A stretch of 64,000 nucleotides of DNA from Herbaspirillum sp. ST 5-3 (GCF_004804275.1 NZ_STGI01000001.1:558001-622000), one strand, 5' to 3'. Counted from the stretch's first letter, positions 1 to 9,182 are shown. Notes: generated from the letters alone by a model not told the origin. Made by a program: numbers and translations.

Positions 1-600
1 GGTCCCGGGAGGGCCGACCAGCAATATGCCATGCGGAATGTGGCCGCCGAGTTGCTGGAATTTTCGCGGGTCGCGGAGGAACTCGACAATCTCTTCGACT
101 TCTTCCTTGGCCTCGTCACAGCCGGCGACGTCGGCAAAGCTCACCTGGTTGGAATGCTCGTCCTGCATGCGGGCCTTCGACTTTCCCATCGAGAATATGC
201 CGCCCTTGCCGCCGCCTTGCGATTTGCGCATGAAAAAAATCCAGACGCCGATCATCAGCAGCATGGGAAACCAGGAGATGAAAATCTGCGACAGGAACGA
301 AGGACCTTCGGGGAATTTGACATCGAACTTGATGCCGCTTTCGATCAAGTCGTTGATCAGGCCGCGATCGAGCAGGGTCGTCGTCGTCTTCAGCGCGGCC
401 CCGTTATTCGTCACGGCGACGATATTCGTTCCCTCGATCACTACTTCCCTGATCGTTTTCGCTTTTACCTGCTCCAGAAATTCGGAGTAGGGAATCGACG
501 ACGCGGTGGAGGTCGCCGGACTGTTGAATTGGACGAGAGCGATGAAGATGGCAAATGCGACCGCCGCCCAGATGGCCGGCTTTATATACTTTGAGTTCAC
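1..600 (-). CDS. ftsH: ATP-dependent zinc metalloprotease FtsH, N-terminal part (truncated by window edge)
   Basis: Membrane-anchored AAA+ protease that degrades unassembled membrane proteins and some regulators. The visible 200 residues hold TM1 (about residues 8-25), the periplasmic domain, TM2 (about 106-128), the basic MRKSQGGGKGGIF linker and the start of the AAA domain. It stops at HGILLVGPPGT, in the middle of Walker A. The start is a GTG at 600 with AGGA six bases upstream. No ATG fits the N-terminus. The promoter side is unusually rich in dyads (see 675-740). The HExxH protease part lies outside the window. Confidence 0.93.
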   Translation of the reverse strand, partial: MNSKYIKPAIWAAVAFAIFIALVQFNSPATSTASSIPYSEFLEQVKAKTIREVVIEGTNIVAVTNNGAALKTTTTLLDRGLINDLIESGIKFDVKFPEGPSFLSQIFISWFPMLLMIGVWIFFMRKSQGGGKGGIFSMGKSKARMQDEHSNQVSFADVAGCDEAKEEVEEIVEFLRDPRKFQQLGGHIPHGILLVGPPGT

Positions 601-674
601 TGAATTCCTAAATGACAATAACGAAACGATTCGTCCGCTTGTCGTGTTCTTGCCCTTGAAGTAGAGCAAGCAGT

Positions 675-688
675 ACCACTATAGTGGT
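675..688. promoter_or_regulatory. Perfect 14-bp palindrome upstream of ftsH
   Basis: ACCACTATAGTGGT reads the same on both strands and lies 75 bp before the ftsH GTG start. Perfect symmetry with no spacer suggests a protein binding site, not a terminator. The binding protein is unknown. Confidence 0.4.
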
Positions 689-712
689 TCCGTTCAAACC
701 GCGCTGCGTTTG

Positions 713-740
713 CCTTGCTTCAACCTGAGCGAGAGCAAGG
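713..740. promoter_or_regulatory. Interrupted inverted repeat in the ftsH upstream region
   Basis: CCTTGCT (713-719) and AGCAAGG (734-740) are perfectly complementary across 14 bases. The overlapping pair TGCTTCAACC / GGTTCAAGCA also matches in 9 of 10 positions. This may be a hairpin in the leader or an operator. Confidence 0.3.
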
Positions 741-1079
741 TTCAAGCACATAGTATCGTTCATTCGCACTATAAATAAGCGAATAATTTCGTTGGATTGG
801 TTCGGAAAAAGAGGAACAAGAAACTGGGTGTTTTGAATTGGCAAGAGTAGAGCCTTGATCGCTGATTGCATCAGTGCATCTGATGCCGCATCGCCATGAA
901 CGACAAGCGCCTCCGCCGGCTTGGCCAGGGAGGCGCGTCGTGGATCGGCGTACTGAGCCACAGTCGCAACAAGGGCGGCGACAGCCATGCTTGCAAGTTG
1001 TCAGGATTGAAACCTGTTGCGCCGATAATTCATTTACCCGGCTTTCTGTATCTCCTGTATCAGTCGAGAGATCCGAACT

Positions 1080-2156
1080 TCAAATCGCGGCTGCGATGGC
1101 CTTGCCTGCATCGGTGGTGGATGCCTTGCCGCCGAGGTCCGGCGTCACCGCGCCTTCCAGGATGCTTTGCTCGATGGCCTTCAGGATGGCGTCGTGCGCC
1201 GCCGTGTAGTTCGCATCGCCCTGGCCGAGGAAGTCGAGCATCATGGCGCCCGACCAGATCATGGCGATCGGGTTGGCAATGTTCCTGCCGTAGATGTCCG
1301 GCGCGGAACCGTGCACCGGTTCGAACAGCGAGGGGAATTTGCGCTCGGGGTTCAGGTTGGCCGAGGGTGCGATGCCGATGGTGCCGGTGCAGGCCGGGCC
1401 GAGGTCGGACAGGATGTCGCCGAACAGGTTGGAAGCGACCACCACGTCGAAGCGCTCCGGACTCATCACGAAACGGGCGCACAGGATGTCGATGTGATAC
1501 TTGTCCCACTGCACATCCGGATACGTCTTTGCCACTGCCTCGACGCGCTCGTCCCAGAACGGCATGCTGATCGAGATGCCGTTCGACTTGGTGGCGGACG
1601 TCAGGTGTTTCTTCGGGCGGCGTTGCGCCAGGTCGAAGGCGTACTTCAGCACGCGGTCGACACCATGGCGGGTGAACACGGCTTCCTGCAGCGCGAACTC
1701 GCGGTCCGTGCCGCTGAACATGCGGCCGCCGACGGACGAGTATTCCCCCTCGGTGTTCTCGCGCACCACGTAGAAGTCGATGTCGCCCGGCTTCTTGTTG
1801 GCCAAGGGGCAAGGCACGCCGGGCATCAGGCGCACCGGGCGCAGGTTGATGTATTCGTCGAACTGGCGGCGGAACTGGATCAGCGAGCCCCACAGCGAAA
1901 TATGGTCGGGCACGGTGGCCGGCCAGCCGACCGCGCCAAAGAAGATCGCCTCGAACTGGCTCAGTTGCTCGAACCAGTCGTCCGGCATCATCTTGCCGTG
2001 CTGCAGGTAGTAATCGCAGTTGGCCCACTCGAAAGTGGTGAATTCCAGCGCGATATTGAACTTGCGCGCCGCGGCTTCGACCGCGCGCAGACCTTCCGGC
2101 ATGACTTCCTTGCCGATGCCGTCGCCGGCGATCACTGCAATCTTGTGTTTTTTCAT
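1080..2156 (-). CDS. dmlA: D-malate / tartrate dehydrogenase (decarboxylating), IDH-IMDH family
   Basis: NAD-dependent beta-decarboxylating dehydrogenase of 358 residues that turns D-malate into pyruvate and CO2. Homologues also act on tartrate. Family marks are IAGDGIGKEV at the N-terminus, VVRENTEGEYSSVGGR in the substrate loop, a conserved metal-site region SNLFGDILSDLGP, and FEPVHGSAPDIYG near the NAD pocket. The subgroup marks (GWPATVPDHISLWG, INLRPVRLMPGV) are those of DmlA/TtuC and not of LeuB. The gene diverges from a LysR regulator 98 bp away, matching the dmlA-dmlR arrangement known in E. coli. Choosing between D-malate and L- or meso-tartrate is not possible from sequence alone. 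Confidence 0.88.
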   Translation of the reverse strand: MKKHKIAVIAGDGIGKEVMPEGLRAVEAAARKFNIALEFTTFEWANCDYYLQHGKMMPDDWFEQLSQFEAIFFGAVGWPATVPDHISLWGSLIQFRRQFDEYINLRPVRLMPGVPCPLANKKPGDIDFYVVRENTEGEYSSVGGRMFSGTDREFALQEAVFTRHGVDRVLKYAFDLAQRRPKKHLTSATKSNGISISMPFWDERVEAVAKTYPDVQWDKYHIDILCARFVMSPERFDVVVASNLFGDILSDLGPACTGTIGIAPSANLNPERKFPSLFEPVHGSAPDIYGRNIANPIAMIWSGAMMLDFLGQGDANYTAAHDAILKAIEQSILEGAVTPDLGGKASTTDAGKAIAAAI

Positions 2157-2173
2157 CGAACTTCTCCGTATCG

Positions 2174-2186
2174 TTCAAGCATGGAA
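2174..2186. promoter_or_regulatory. Candidate LysR box (T-N11-A) between dmlA and its regulator
   Basis: TTCAAGCATGGAA has TTC/GAA arms and the T-N11-A layout of LysR-type operators. It lies 18 bp upstream of the dmlA ATG. A single short dyad can arise by chance, so this is weak. Confidence 0.25.
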
Positions 2187-2254
2187 TTGCACAAGCATAG
2201 ACCTGAACAGTTCGTTTACAATGCCTCGATATGTGAATTGAAGAAACACACTTC

Positions 2255-3217
2255 GTGAACAATGATCTGGCTAACGAAGACCTGCGGGTGTTCGTCATGG
2301 TGGCGCGCAAGGCGAGCTTTGCCGGCGCGGCGGAAGAACTGGGCATGTCGCCTGCCTACATCAGCAAGCGCATCGGCATACTCGAGAGCGTGCTCGGCGT
2401 GCGCTTGTTTCATCGCACCACGCGGCGCGTCGTGGTCAGCGAAGATGGCGAGCGCGTCTATGCCCGCGCGCAGACCATCCTGGAAAACATCGACCATCTG
2501 TACGACGAGGTGTCGGCCACGCGTCGCATGCCGCGCGGGCAGCTGCGCATCTGCAGCAGCTTCGGCTTCGGCCGCAATGTAGTGGCGCCAGCCATCGCGC
2601 AACTGATCGAAGTCTACCCTTCCCTGCAGGTTCGGTTCGAGGTCTTCGACCGCCTGATCGATATCGCGAGCGAGGGCTTCGATCTCGACATCCGCGTCGG
2701 CGATGAGATCGCGCCGCACCTGATCGCCAAGCGCCTCGCGTCGAACTATCGCATCCTGTGCGCATCGCCCAGGTATCTCGCGCGACGCGGCACGCCGAAG
2801 ACCCTGCATGAATTGTCGAATCACGACTGCCTCGTAATCAAGGAACGCGACCATCCCTTCGGCGTGTGGAAACTGCGCAGCGGCGTCGACGAACAGACCG
2901 TCAAGGTGACCGGCCCGCTGTCATCGAATCATGGCGAGATCGTGGTGCGCTGGGCGGTGGAAGGCGCAGGCATCATGTTGCGCTCGATGTGGGATGCGGG
3001 CCCGCATATCGAACGCGGAGAACTGGTGCGGATCCTTCCGGAATACCAGCAGGAAGCAAACATCTGGGCCGTCTATCCGCAGCGTCTGACCGGTTCGGCG
3101 AAGATCAGGGTGTGCGTGGAATTCTTCCAGAAATATTTCGCCGAGCGGCAGCAAGCGACGTCCGCCGCAGGCGCAAAGCCGCGCGGTACCTCGGGCAGGC
3201 GCCGCGCGTCAACGTGA
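2255..3217 (+). CDS. LysR-type regulator, DmlR-like
   Basis: LysR family activator of 320 residues. The winged HTH covers about residues 8-65 (FVMVARKASFAGAAEELGMS, then KRIGILESVLGVRLFHRTTR). The effector domain follows to about 300, with a low-complexity basic tail. The start is a GTG at 2255; the first in-frame ATG lies far inside the HTH. Divergence from the dehydrogenase implies that it controls that gene in response to D-malate or tartrate. It runs convergently into the chemoreceptor gene, 24 bp apart. Confidence 0.85.
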   Translation: MNNDLANEDLRVFVMVARKASFAGAAEELGMSPAYISKRIGILESVLGVRLFHRTTRRVVVSEDGERVYARAQTILENIDHLYDEVSATRRMPRGQLRICSSFGFGRNVVAPAIAQLIEVYPSLQVRFEVFDRLIDIASEGFDLDIRVGDEIAPHLIAKRLASNYRILCASPRYLARRGTPKTLHELSNHDCLVIKERDHPFGVWKLRSGVDEQTVKVTGPLSSNHGEIVVRWAVEGAGIMLRSMWDAGPHIERGELVRILPEYQQEANIWAVYPQRLTGSAKIRVCVEFFQKYFAERQQATSAAGAKPRGTSGRRRAST

Positions 3218-3241
3218 AGCGCTGCGACCGCCCTCATTGCA

Positions 3242-4948
3242 TCAGAACTCTTCCCAATCGCCGCCGGCCACCTTGAGCGCCTTGGCGCGTTCCGGCGAAC
3301 CCGATACCGCCAGGCCGCGCGCACCGGCCTTCGTTCGCACCGGCAACTTCGTGACGCGTTCCTTCTGCGCGGTTTGAGGCGCAGCGGGCTGCAGCATCGC
3401 GCTGTCTTCCAGGTTGAATGCGCTGACGGCTTCCGCCAACTGTTGCGCCTGGTGGCTCAGGCTTTCGGCAGCGGCTGCAGCCTGTTCGACCAGCGCAGCA
3501 TTCTGCTGCGTCATGCCGTCCATCTGGCCGATGGCCCGGTCCACTTCCTCGATGCCGGCGCGCTGCTCCTGGCTGGCAGCAGCAATTTCGCCCATGATGT
3601 CGGCCACGCGCTTGACCGATGCCACGATTTCTTCCATCGTCTTTCCGGCATCGTCGACCAGCTTGCTGCCGAGATCGACCTTGTCGACCGAGTCGGCGAT
3701 GAGCGTCTTGATTTCCTTGGCCGCGCCCGCCGAGCGCTGCGCGAGATTGCGCACTTCGGATGCCACCACCGCGAAACCGCGTCCCTGCTCGCCCGCGCGC
3801 GCGGCTTCCACCGCAGCGTTCAGCGCAAGAATGTTGGTCTGGAAGGCGATGCCGTCGATCACGCTGATGATGTCGACGATCTTGCCCGAGCTTTCCTTGA
3901 TCGAGCCCATGGTGGCGACCACCTGTCCGACGACCTCGCCGCCCTTGGCCGCCACGTCCGATGCGGACACGACCAGCTGGCTGGCCTGCCGTGCGTTGTC
4001 GGCGTTCTGCTTCACGGTACCGGTCAGTTCTTCCATGGAGCTGGCGGTTTCTTCCAGCGCGCCGGCCTGCGTTTCGGTGCGCGCGGAGAGATCGGCGTTG
4101 CCGGTGGCGATCTCGCGCGAGGCAATGGTGATCGTTTCCGTGCTGCGCCGCACGGCGCCGACCGTCTTGATCAGGCTGTCGTTCATGTCCTTGAGAGAGC
4201 GAAGAAGTTCGCTGATCTCGTCGACGCCGGTGACTTCCACATGCGAGCGGAGATCGCCCGCCGCCACCCTCTTGGCGATGGCGACCGCGCCACGCAGGGG
4301 TTGCGTGATGCTGCGCGTGATCTGCCAGGCGCACATGGCGCCCAGGCCCATCGCGATTGCGGAAACGATGAACAGGACATACTGGAGCCGCTTGCCGGCG
4401 CTGAGCGTGTCGTCGAGAATGCGCGCGGATGCCGCCTGCTGGCTCTCCACCAGCTTGTCGATCTGCGCCAGCGCCTGTTGATTGAGCGGATCGATCTTGG
4501 TCGTGATGGTGCGTCCCGCGCCTTCGGTGTTGAATGCAATGGCCTGCCCCAGCGCCTCCTTGAGCAGAACCTCGATTTCCTTGTCCAGCCGCGCGACGTC
4601 AGCGATGATCGCCTTCTCCTCGTTGCTCAGGCCGAGAGCGGTGAGTTTGTCGAGCGCCTCGTCATAGCGCTTCTGCTGCGCCGTGACCTTGAGGTTTTCC
4701 TTCTCCATCGCGCTCACTTCCGACAGCATGCCGATATTGCGCATGGCAATGCCGGCGGCCAGCAACGAGCCGCGCATGGTATTGGCCTGCATGATCTTGC
4801 TGTTGGCCAGCGTCAGGCTGTCGGCCATGTGGCCGCTGCTGCGCGTGTTGATCACGCTGCCGGCGATGAGAGTGGCCAGCAGCAAGGCCAGGACGATGGC
4901 GAAGCCGCCTCCCAGGCGTGCTCCAATCCGTAAGTTGTTCAAGCGCAT
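3242..4948 (-). CDS. Methyl-accepting chemotaxis protein (4HB type), copy 1
   Basis: Transmembrane chemoreceptor of 568 residues. TM1 is about 12-33, a four-helix-bundle ligand domain follows to about 188, TM2 is about 189-209, then HAMP and the long methylation/signalling hairpin. The tip contains [20 protein letters not shown], which contacts CheA and CheW. The C-terminus GDWEEF is an xWxxF-type tether for the CheR/CheB adaptation enzymes. SD GGAGG precedes the ATG. It lies directly downstream of a solute-binding protein gene on the same strand, so the binding protein may present the ligand (inference). Confidence 0.93.
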   Translation of the reverse strand: MRLNNLRIGARLGGGFAIVLALLLATLIAGSVINTRSSGHMADSLTLANSKIMQANTMRGSLLAAGIAMRNIGMLSEVSAMEKENLKVTAQQKRYDEALDKLTALGLSNEEKAIIADVARLDKEIEVLLKEALGQAIAFNTEGAGRTITTKIDPLNQQALAQIDKLVESQQAASARILDDTLSAGKRLQYVLFIVSAIAMGLGAMCAWQITRSITQPLRGAVAIAKRVAAGDLRSHVEVTGVDEISELLRSLKDMNDSLIKTVGAVRRSTETITIASREIATGNADLSARTETQAGALEETASSMEELTGTVKQNADNARQASQLVVSASDVAAKGGEVVGQVVATMGSIKESSGKIVDIISVIDGIAFQTNILALNAAVEAARAGEQGRGFAVVASEVRNLAQRSAGAAKEIKTLIADSVDKVDLGSKLVDDAGKTMEEIVASVKRVADIMGEIAAASQEQRAGIEEVDRAIGQMDGMTQQNAALVEQAAAAAESLSHQAQQLAEAVSAFNLEDSAMLQPAAPQTAQKERVTKLPVRTKAGARGLAVSGSPERAKALKVAGGDWEEF

Positions 4949-5026
4949 GGGATCCTCCCTGCTTATGCGAAATGATGGAGCGGCAGAACGGGCATCCCGG
5001 GCTTGCGTTCCGCCGCAAGGACAGCC

Positions 5027-5794
5027 TTATTTGGACTTGTATTTCGCCAATGTCGATTGCCATCCGCCGTCTTTCGCCATTTCCGCGACGGCTTCATTGA
5101 CGAGTTTCAGCAACTCGGGGTTCTTTTTCGGAACGAGGACGTGCCGTGTATAGCTGCTCTGCGGCGTCGGCGCGACATAGAGTTTGCCCGCCAGATCCAT
5201 CTCGTGCAGCAGGTAATTCGCGGTCGAGCGCGGCAGCAGCGTCACTTCGATGCGGCCGGCTTCCAGCTTGCGCAGGTTGCTGCGTTCCTTCTCCGCATCC
5301 TCGCGCTTGATCGCACCGGAGGCAACCAGTTCGTCGATGCCTGCGTAGTTATGACCGAGAATGCCGCCGAACTGTTTTCCCTTCAGCGAGGACGGATCCT
5401 TGTATTCGACCTTCTTCGTCGCATTCGACAGGATCACATTGGCATCGTCCATGATCTGGCCGGACCACAGATAGGTCGTGCGGTCCTTGTCTTTGAACCA
5501 CAACGGATTGACCCATGCCACCACGCCGTTGAAATCGGGCGCTGCCATGGCCTTGTCCAGCTGGGCGCGCGACACGACTTCGATCTTGAAACTCGGATTG
5601 CCCTTGGACTTCTTGTTCAGGAAGTCGATGAAGTCATAGCTCAAACCCTTGCCGCCATCGACGACGAAGGGCGGATGGTTGTGATAGGTGTAGACCGGAA
5701 CGGTGTCCGCCAATGCGGGCAGCGCGCTCAATGAGGCGGCGGCGAGAAGACCGCTGACGACGTTCCTGAAGATGGCTTTGCGAAGTGTGCTCAT
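5027..5794 (-). CDS. Periplasmic solute-binding protein, family 3
   Basis: Secreted protein of 255 residues with a signal peptide ending SALPALA before Asp30. The body starts VYTYHNHPPFV and fits the amino-acid-type SBP_bac_3 fold (two lobes; the DDANVIL region and the PTPQSSYT region near the hinge). I chose the ATG at 5794 because it begins the signal peptide; the in-frame extension upstream would put a non-signal segment in front. No ABC permease or ATPase gene is nearby. Its neighbours are a porin upstream and a chemoreceptor downstream, so sensing is as likely as transport. Confidence 0.8.
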   Translation of the reverse strand: MSTLRKAIFRNVVSGLLAAASLSALPALADTVPVYTYHNHPPFVVDGGKGLSYDFIDFLNKKSKGNPSFKIEVVSRAQLDKAMAAPDFNGVVAWVNPLWFKDKDRTTYLWSGQIMDDANVILSNATKKVEYKDPSSLKGKQFGGILGHNYAGIDELVASGAIKREDAEKERSNLRKLEAGRIEVTLLPRSTANYLLHEMDLAGKLYVAPTPQSSYTRHVLVPKKNPELLKLVNEAVAEMAKDGGWQSTLAKYKSK

Positions 5795-5829
5795 GCTGAT
5801 TCCCTCTCTACGTGTTTGAATCCTGAATG

Positions 5830-5858
5830 GCGGCGCCCGCATCGTGTACGGGCGCCGC
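5830..5858 (-). terminator. Hairpin after the porin gene
   Basis: Perfect 10-bp GC-rich stem (GCGGCGCCCG with CGGGCGCCGC) and a 9-base loop, 50 bp past the porin stop and just before the solute-binding protein start. There is no U-run, so termination may be partial. Confidence 0.55.
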
Positions 5859-5907
5859 AGGCAACGGCGAGGCGGATCATGCTGCCGCTGCGAACCTGCT
5901 CCCTTGA

Positions 5908-6978
5908 TTAAAAGGTGTGACGTACGCCGACGTTGAACGCGCGATCACCGGAGCCGCCTTCTGTCGCGTTGCCGACGGTATAGAACCCGCCCGCGCTGCC
6001 CGCCCTATTGGCGACGGTGTTGTCGATGCGCGCGTAGGACGTGTACACGTTGGTGCGCTTGGACAGCGCATAGGTGTAGCCGAGTGCGATCTGGTTGGCG
6101 TCGTTGCTTGCCACGGTCTTGTCCGACTTGCGGATATAGGAAGCGAGGAACGTGCTGGCGCCGAACGGCACGCTGACACCAAGCAGGACATCGCGCGAGT
6201 CGGCCAGCGGCACATTGGTATTGCCTGTGTAGGCGCCCTTGTTGATCGCATAGGCAAGGTGCACGGTAGCGGCACCGCAGTTGTACTTCCCGCCGAGCAC
6301 GGTAGTCTTCGCGCTGGTGCTTGCAGTGATGTCGTTCACGTTGTTGTGCGCGAGGCGCACGGTGAGTTTGCCGTTGGTATAACCAAGCTGGGCGCCGACC
6401 GTGCGTGCGGCGGAGGTATTGCCGGCGACTTCGCCGAAGCCGTAGGTGACATCCGCGCTGAAACCGGCGACCAGCGGTGTTGCATACTTCACACTGTTGT
6501 TGGTGCGCGCCGCGTTGCCGCCGCCGGTCGGCGTGCCGCCCTGCGACATCAGGTTGGCCGCGGTACCCGCGAGGCCGCAGGAGAACGGATCGAGCTCGCC
6601 GCACAATGCGCCGAAGATCGGCGTGTATTGGCGGCCCATGGTCAGTGCGCCGAGATTGCTCTTCAAGCCGACGAATGCCTGGCGACCGAACAGCGCGCCG
6701 CCCTGCAATGCCGAACCCGTGTCCACGCCGAAGCCGTTCTCCAGGACGAACAGAGCGGACGCACCGCCGCCGAGGTCCTCGACGCCCTTGAATCCGATGC
6801 GGTTGCTGTTCTGCATGCCGCTGCTGAGCTTGGTGACGGCACCGTTGACGCCGCCGGTCTGATGATCGATGCCAGCGTCCACCACGCCATAGACGGTCAG
6901 GCTCGATTGTGCGGCGGCGCTGCCGGCAATTGATGCAAATGCTGCAAGTACTGCGAGTGCGAGAAACGACTTCTTCAT
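5908..6978 (-). CDS. Gram-negative porin, Burkholderia type
   Basis: Outer-membrane trimeric beta-barrel porin for small hydrophilic solutes, 356 residues. It has a signal peptide (MKKSFLALAVLAAFASIAGSAAAQ) and the family opening SSLTVYGVVDAGIDHQTGG. It carries the conserved GFKGVEDLGGGASALFVLE and RQAFVGLKSNLGALTMGRQY segments, and ends in FNVGVRHTF, whose terminal Phe is the BamA insertion signal. The start at 6978 is fixed by the signal peptide. Two internal Cys (in ALCGELDPFSCG) probably form a loop disulfide. Confidence 0.93.
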   Translation of the reverse strand: MKKSFLALAVLAAFASIAGSAAAQSSLTVYGVVDAGIDHQTGGVNGAVTKLSSGMQNSNRIGFKGVEDLGGGASALFVLENGFGVDTGSALQGGALFGRQAFVGLKSNLGALTMGRQYTPIFGALCGELDPFSCGLAGTAANLMSQGGTPTGGGNAARTNNSVKYATPLVAGFSADVTYGFGEVAGNTSAARTVGAQLGYTNGKLTVRLAHNNVNDITASTSAKTTVLGGKYNCGAATVHLAYAINKGAYTGNTNVPLADSRDVLLGVSVPFGASTFLASYIRKSDKTVASNDANQIALGYTYALSKRTNVYTSYARIDNTVANRAGSAGGFYTVGNATEGGSGDRAFNVGVRHTF

Positions 6979-7330
6979 TACGATTTCCATCCCTGTTTTT
7001 GTGAAATGCATGGGCCGCTGATAGGCATCGATGCGATGCGGTCGCGGATCCTCTGATGAACACATGTCCACAATCGTTGGTAGCGCAGAGAAAGAAACTG
7101 CCAGTCAAATTGCGGTCACGCGTTGGTTTCCAAATTGCATGTTTCATGCCATGCGTAGCAGATGCAGGCGTGACGCGGCTCTGCTGAATTTTTCATCAGT
7201 GCACGGAAAGGGGAATTCTCAGAACTTGAAAGCGGACGCTCCCGCTTTCAGGAAAGGAAACGCGTTATTGACGCGCTTGTGTGAAATGGAGAGGGAGTGC
7301 GCGATCCGGACACAACCCGGACCGCATTTG
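6979..7330. other. 352-bp gap between hemolysin III and porin genes
   Basis: This holds the porin promoter region (both flanking genes are on the minus strand) and the hairpin at 7227-7250. I see no other gene; the plus-strand frames here have no binding site or recognisable product. Confidence 0.5.
7227..7250 (-). terminator. Hairpin downstream of the hemolysin III gene
   Basis: Perfect 9-bp stem TGAAAGCGG / CCGCTTTCA with a 6-base loop, 80 bp past the stop. There is no clear U-run on the minus strand. Confidence 0.4.
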
Positions 7331-7948
7331 TCAGACAACGTGCAGAAGAATGGCGAGGTAATGACAGACGCTTCCGCACAAGACGAACAGATGCCAGATG
7401 CCGTGACCATGGACAATGCGCTCATCGAATGCGTAAAACACGATGCCGAATGTGTAGGCTGCACCACCCGCTGCAAGCCAGGCAAAGCCGCTCCAGCTCA
7501 GCGCCGCAATCAGGGGCATGATGGCGATCACGGCGAGCCAGCCCATCAGTACATAGATCACGAGCGACAGCACGCGTGCGCCTTTCGCGATGCATAACTC
7601 CTGCACGATGCCAATCACGGCCAGCCCCCATATCGTCCCGAACATGGTCCATCCGAGCGCGCCGCGCAAGGTCACCAGCGTAAAAGGTGTGTAGGTGCCG
7701 GCAATCAGCAGGTAGATCGCGCAATGATCGAGCTTGCGCATCACCTCCTTGGCCGAGCCCCGCACGCTGTGATACAAGGTGGAAATGACATACAGCGCCA
7801 GGAGCATCGCGCCGTAGATGCTCAGACTGACAATCTTCCATGGATCGCCGCCCTGCGCCGCAATGACAATCAGCAGCGTTGCGCCGCATGCCGCCAGCAG
7901 AGCGCCGGCAAGGTGGCTGATGCTGTTGAATCTTTCTCCGTAGTACAT
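7331..7948 (-). CDS. Hemolysin III / PAQR family membrane protein
   Basis: Inner-membrane protein of 205 residues with about seven hydrophobic helices. The family signatures are the N-terminal ERFNSISHLAGALLA, STLYHSVRG, the KLDHCAIYLLIAGTYTPF core and the C-terminal HGHGIWHLFVLCGSVCHY. The conserved Ser/His/Asp set could bind metal, as in PAQR hydrolases. The name hemolysin comes from one Bacillus member. In proteobacteria the role is thought to be membrane lipid homeostasis, and cytolytic activity should not be assumed. Confidence 0.88.
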   Translation of the reverse strand: MYYGERFNSISHLAGALLAACGATLLIVIAAQGGDPWKIVSLSIYGAMLLALYVISTLYHSVRGSAKEVMRKLDHCAIYLLIAGTYTPFTLVTLRGALGWTMFGTIWGLAVIGIVQELCIAKGARVLSLVIYVLMGWLAVIAIMPLIAALSWSGFAWLAAGGAAYTFGIVFYAFDERIVHGHGIWHLFVLCGSVCHYLAILLHVV

Positions 7949-8199
7949 CGCAGTGAAATCCTTGTGAACAAATTCGAAAACCGGCTTCGTCTCTTTGGAA
8001 GTCGTGGGAAGCGAAAACCATCATAGCCAGTGGGGCCATCTGTTGGGATGGCGCCACACCGTGGCTTTGCGCTGCGTCAGTTGCATCCTCGGTAGATGCG
8101 ATGTGCGGCGTCTGGATTGCTGCCGGCGCAATGATGCTCGATCAGGGCGGGAGGGCTGCTTCATGCAGCGGTTTTGCACACTAAAACCCGATTCCGATT

Positions 8200-8221
8200 A
8201 ATATTGTCCGCTGACAATATT
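8200..8221. promoter_or_regulatory. Perfect 22-bp operator-like palindrome before the SDR gene
   Basis: Arms AATATTGTC (8200-8208) and GACAATATT (8213-8221) match 9 of 9 around the spacer CGCT. It lies 20 bp before the ATG, where it would overlap the -10 or the transcription start. The shape resembles a TetR-family operator. No TetR gene is in the window, so the repressor would act from elsewhere. Confidence 0.6.
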
Positions 8222-8241
8222 CCTCAACACAATTTACTACC

Positions 8242-9177
8242 ATGACTACATCTTCGCAAACGAATTCCGCTCCCATCCGCTTCGACGGCCAGGTGGCCAT
8301 TGTGACCGGCGCCGGCGGCGGCCTCGGCCGCTCGCATGCCTTGCAACTCGCCGCACGCGGCGCCAGGGTCGTCGTCAATGACCTCGGCGTGGCGCGCGAC
8401 GGCACCGGCAATGCGCAATCGGCAGCCGAGCGCGTGGTCGCCGAGATCCGCGCAGCAGGCGGGCATGCGATGGCGAGCGCCGCGTCGGTCACCGATCCCG
8501 CTGCCGTGGAGGACATGGTAAGCCTGGTGATGCGCGAATGGGGCCGCATCGACATCCTGGTCAACAACGCCGGCTTCCTGCGCGACAAGAGCTTTTCGAA
8601 GATGACGCTGGACGACTTCCGCGCCATCGTCGACGTGCACCTGATGGGCGCGGTGTATTGCACCAAGGCCGTGTGGGAAATCATGAAGCAGCAAAACTAC
8701 GGCCGCATCGTGATGACCACATCCTCCTCCGGTCTGTTCGGCAATTTCGGCCAGGCCAATTACGGCGCGGCCAAGATGGCGCTGGTGGGACTGATGCAGA
8801 CGCTGGCGATCGAGGGCGAGAAATACGGCATTCGCGTCAACTGCCTGGCGCCGACGGCAGCCACCAGGATGACGGAAGACCTGATGCGTCCGGAGGATCT
8901 TGCCCTGCTCAAGCCGGAAAGCGTCACGCCGGGGATGATCTATCTGGTGTCGCGCAATGGTCCGAGCAAGACTGTGCTGTGCGCTGGCGCGGGGACGTTC
9001 TCGCGTTCGAACATTACCTTGACGGACGGTGTGTTCATTGGCGAACGTCCGGATGCGGCCGAGCTGTTGATGGCGAACGAGGATCGGCTGCGTGATCGTA
9101 CGGGAGAGACGATTCCGACGACCGGGTTTCAGCAGTCGATTATGGAGATTACCAAGGCGCGTGCCGGGAAGATGTGA
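8242..9177 (+). CDS. SDR dehydrogenase, 3-hydroxyacyl-CoA dehydrogenase-like (HSD17B4 type)
   Basis: Classical short-chain dehydrogenase of 311 residues. It has the cofactor motif VTGAGGGLGRSHA (TGxxxGxG), the loop VVNDLGVARDGTG typical of the peroxisomal MFE-2 hydroxyacyl-CoA dehydrogenase branch, NNAG (VNNAGFLRDKS), the catalytic Ser in TTSSSGLFGNFGQ and YGAAK with the Tyr/Lys pair. The C-terminal 60 residues go beyond the minimal SDR fold. It probably oxidises a 3-hydroxyacyl-CoA or a steroid-like alcohol. It stands alone as a single-gene unit behind a strong palindromic operator. Confidence 0.85.
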   Translation: MTTSSQTNSAPIRFDGQVAIVTGAGGGLGRSHALQLAARGARVVVNDLGVARDGTGNAQSAAERVVAEIRAAGGHAMASAASVTDPAAVEDMVSLVMREWGRIDILVNNAGFLRDKSFSKMTLDDFRAIVDVHLMGAVYCTKAVWEIMKQQNYGRIVMTTSSSGLFGNFGQANYGAAKMALVGLMQTLAIEGEKYGIRVNCLAPTAATRMTEDLMRPEDLALLKPESVTPGMIYLVSRNGPSKTVLCAGAGTFSRSNITLTDGVFIGERPDAAELLMANEDRLRDRTGETIPTTGFQQSIMEITKARAGKM

Positions 9178-9182
9178 GTAGT

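Larger units (their letters stand above)
601..1079. other. 479-bp gap between ftsH and the dehydrogenase gene
   Basis: This is the upstream region of ftsH and the downstream region of the D-malate dehydrogenase gene. It is AT-richer than its surroundings at about 745-800 and carries a perfect 14-bp palindrome and an interrupted repeat. A 126-codon minus-strand frame (988 to 608) starts MAVAALVATVAQYADP, but it has no ribosome binding site, no recognisable family and runs into the ftsH leader. It could be a decayed gene. I do not call it. Confidence 0.5.

Noticed and set aside
608-988. 126-codon minus-strand frame upstream of ftsH
   Set aside because: No ribosome binding site, no family resemblance, and it extends into the ftsH leader with a C-terminus that reads like non-coding sequence.
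3374-4933. 519-codon plus-strand frame opposite chemoreceptor 1
   Set aside because: Complement of a gene with clear chemoreceptor domains; His/Arg/Gly-rich composition is typical of an antisense frame in GC-rich DNA.
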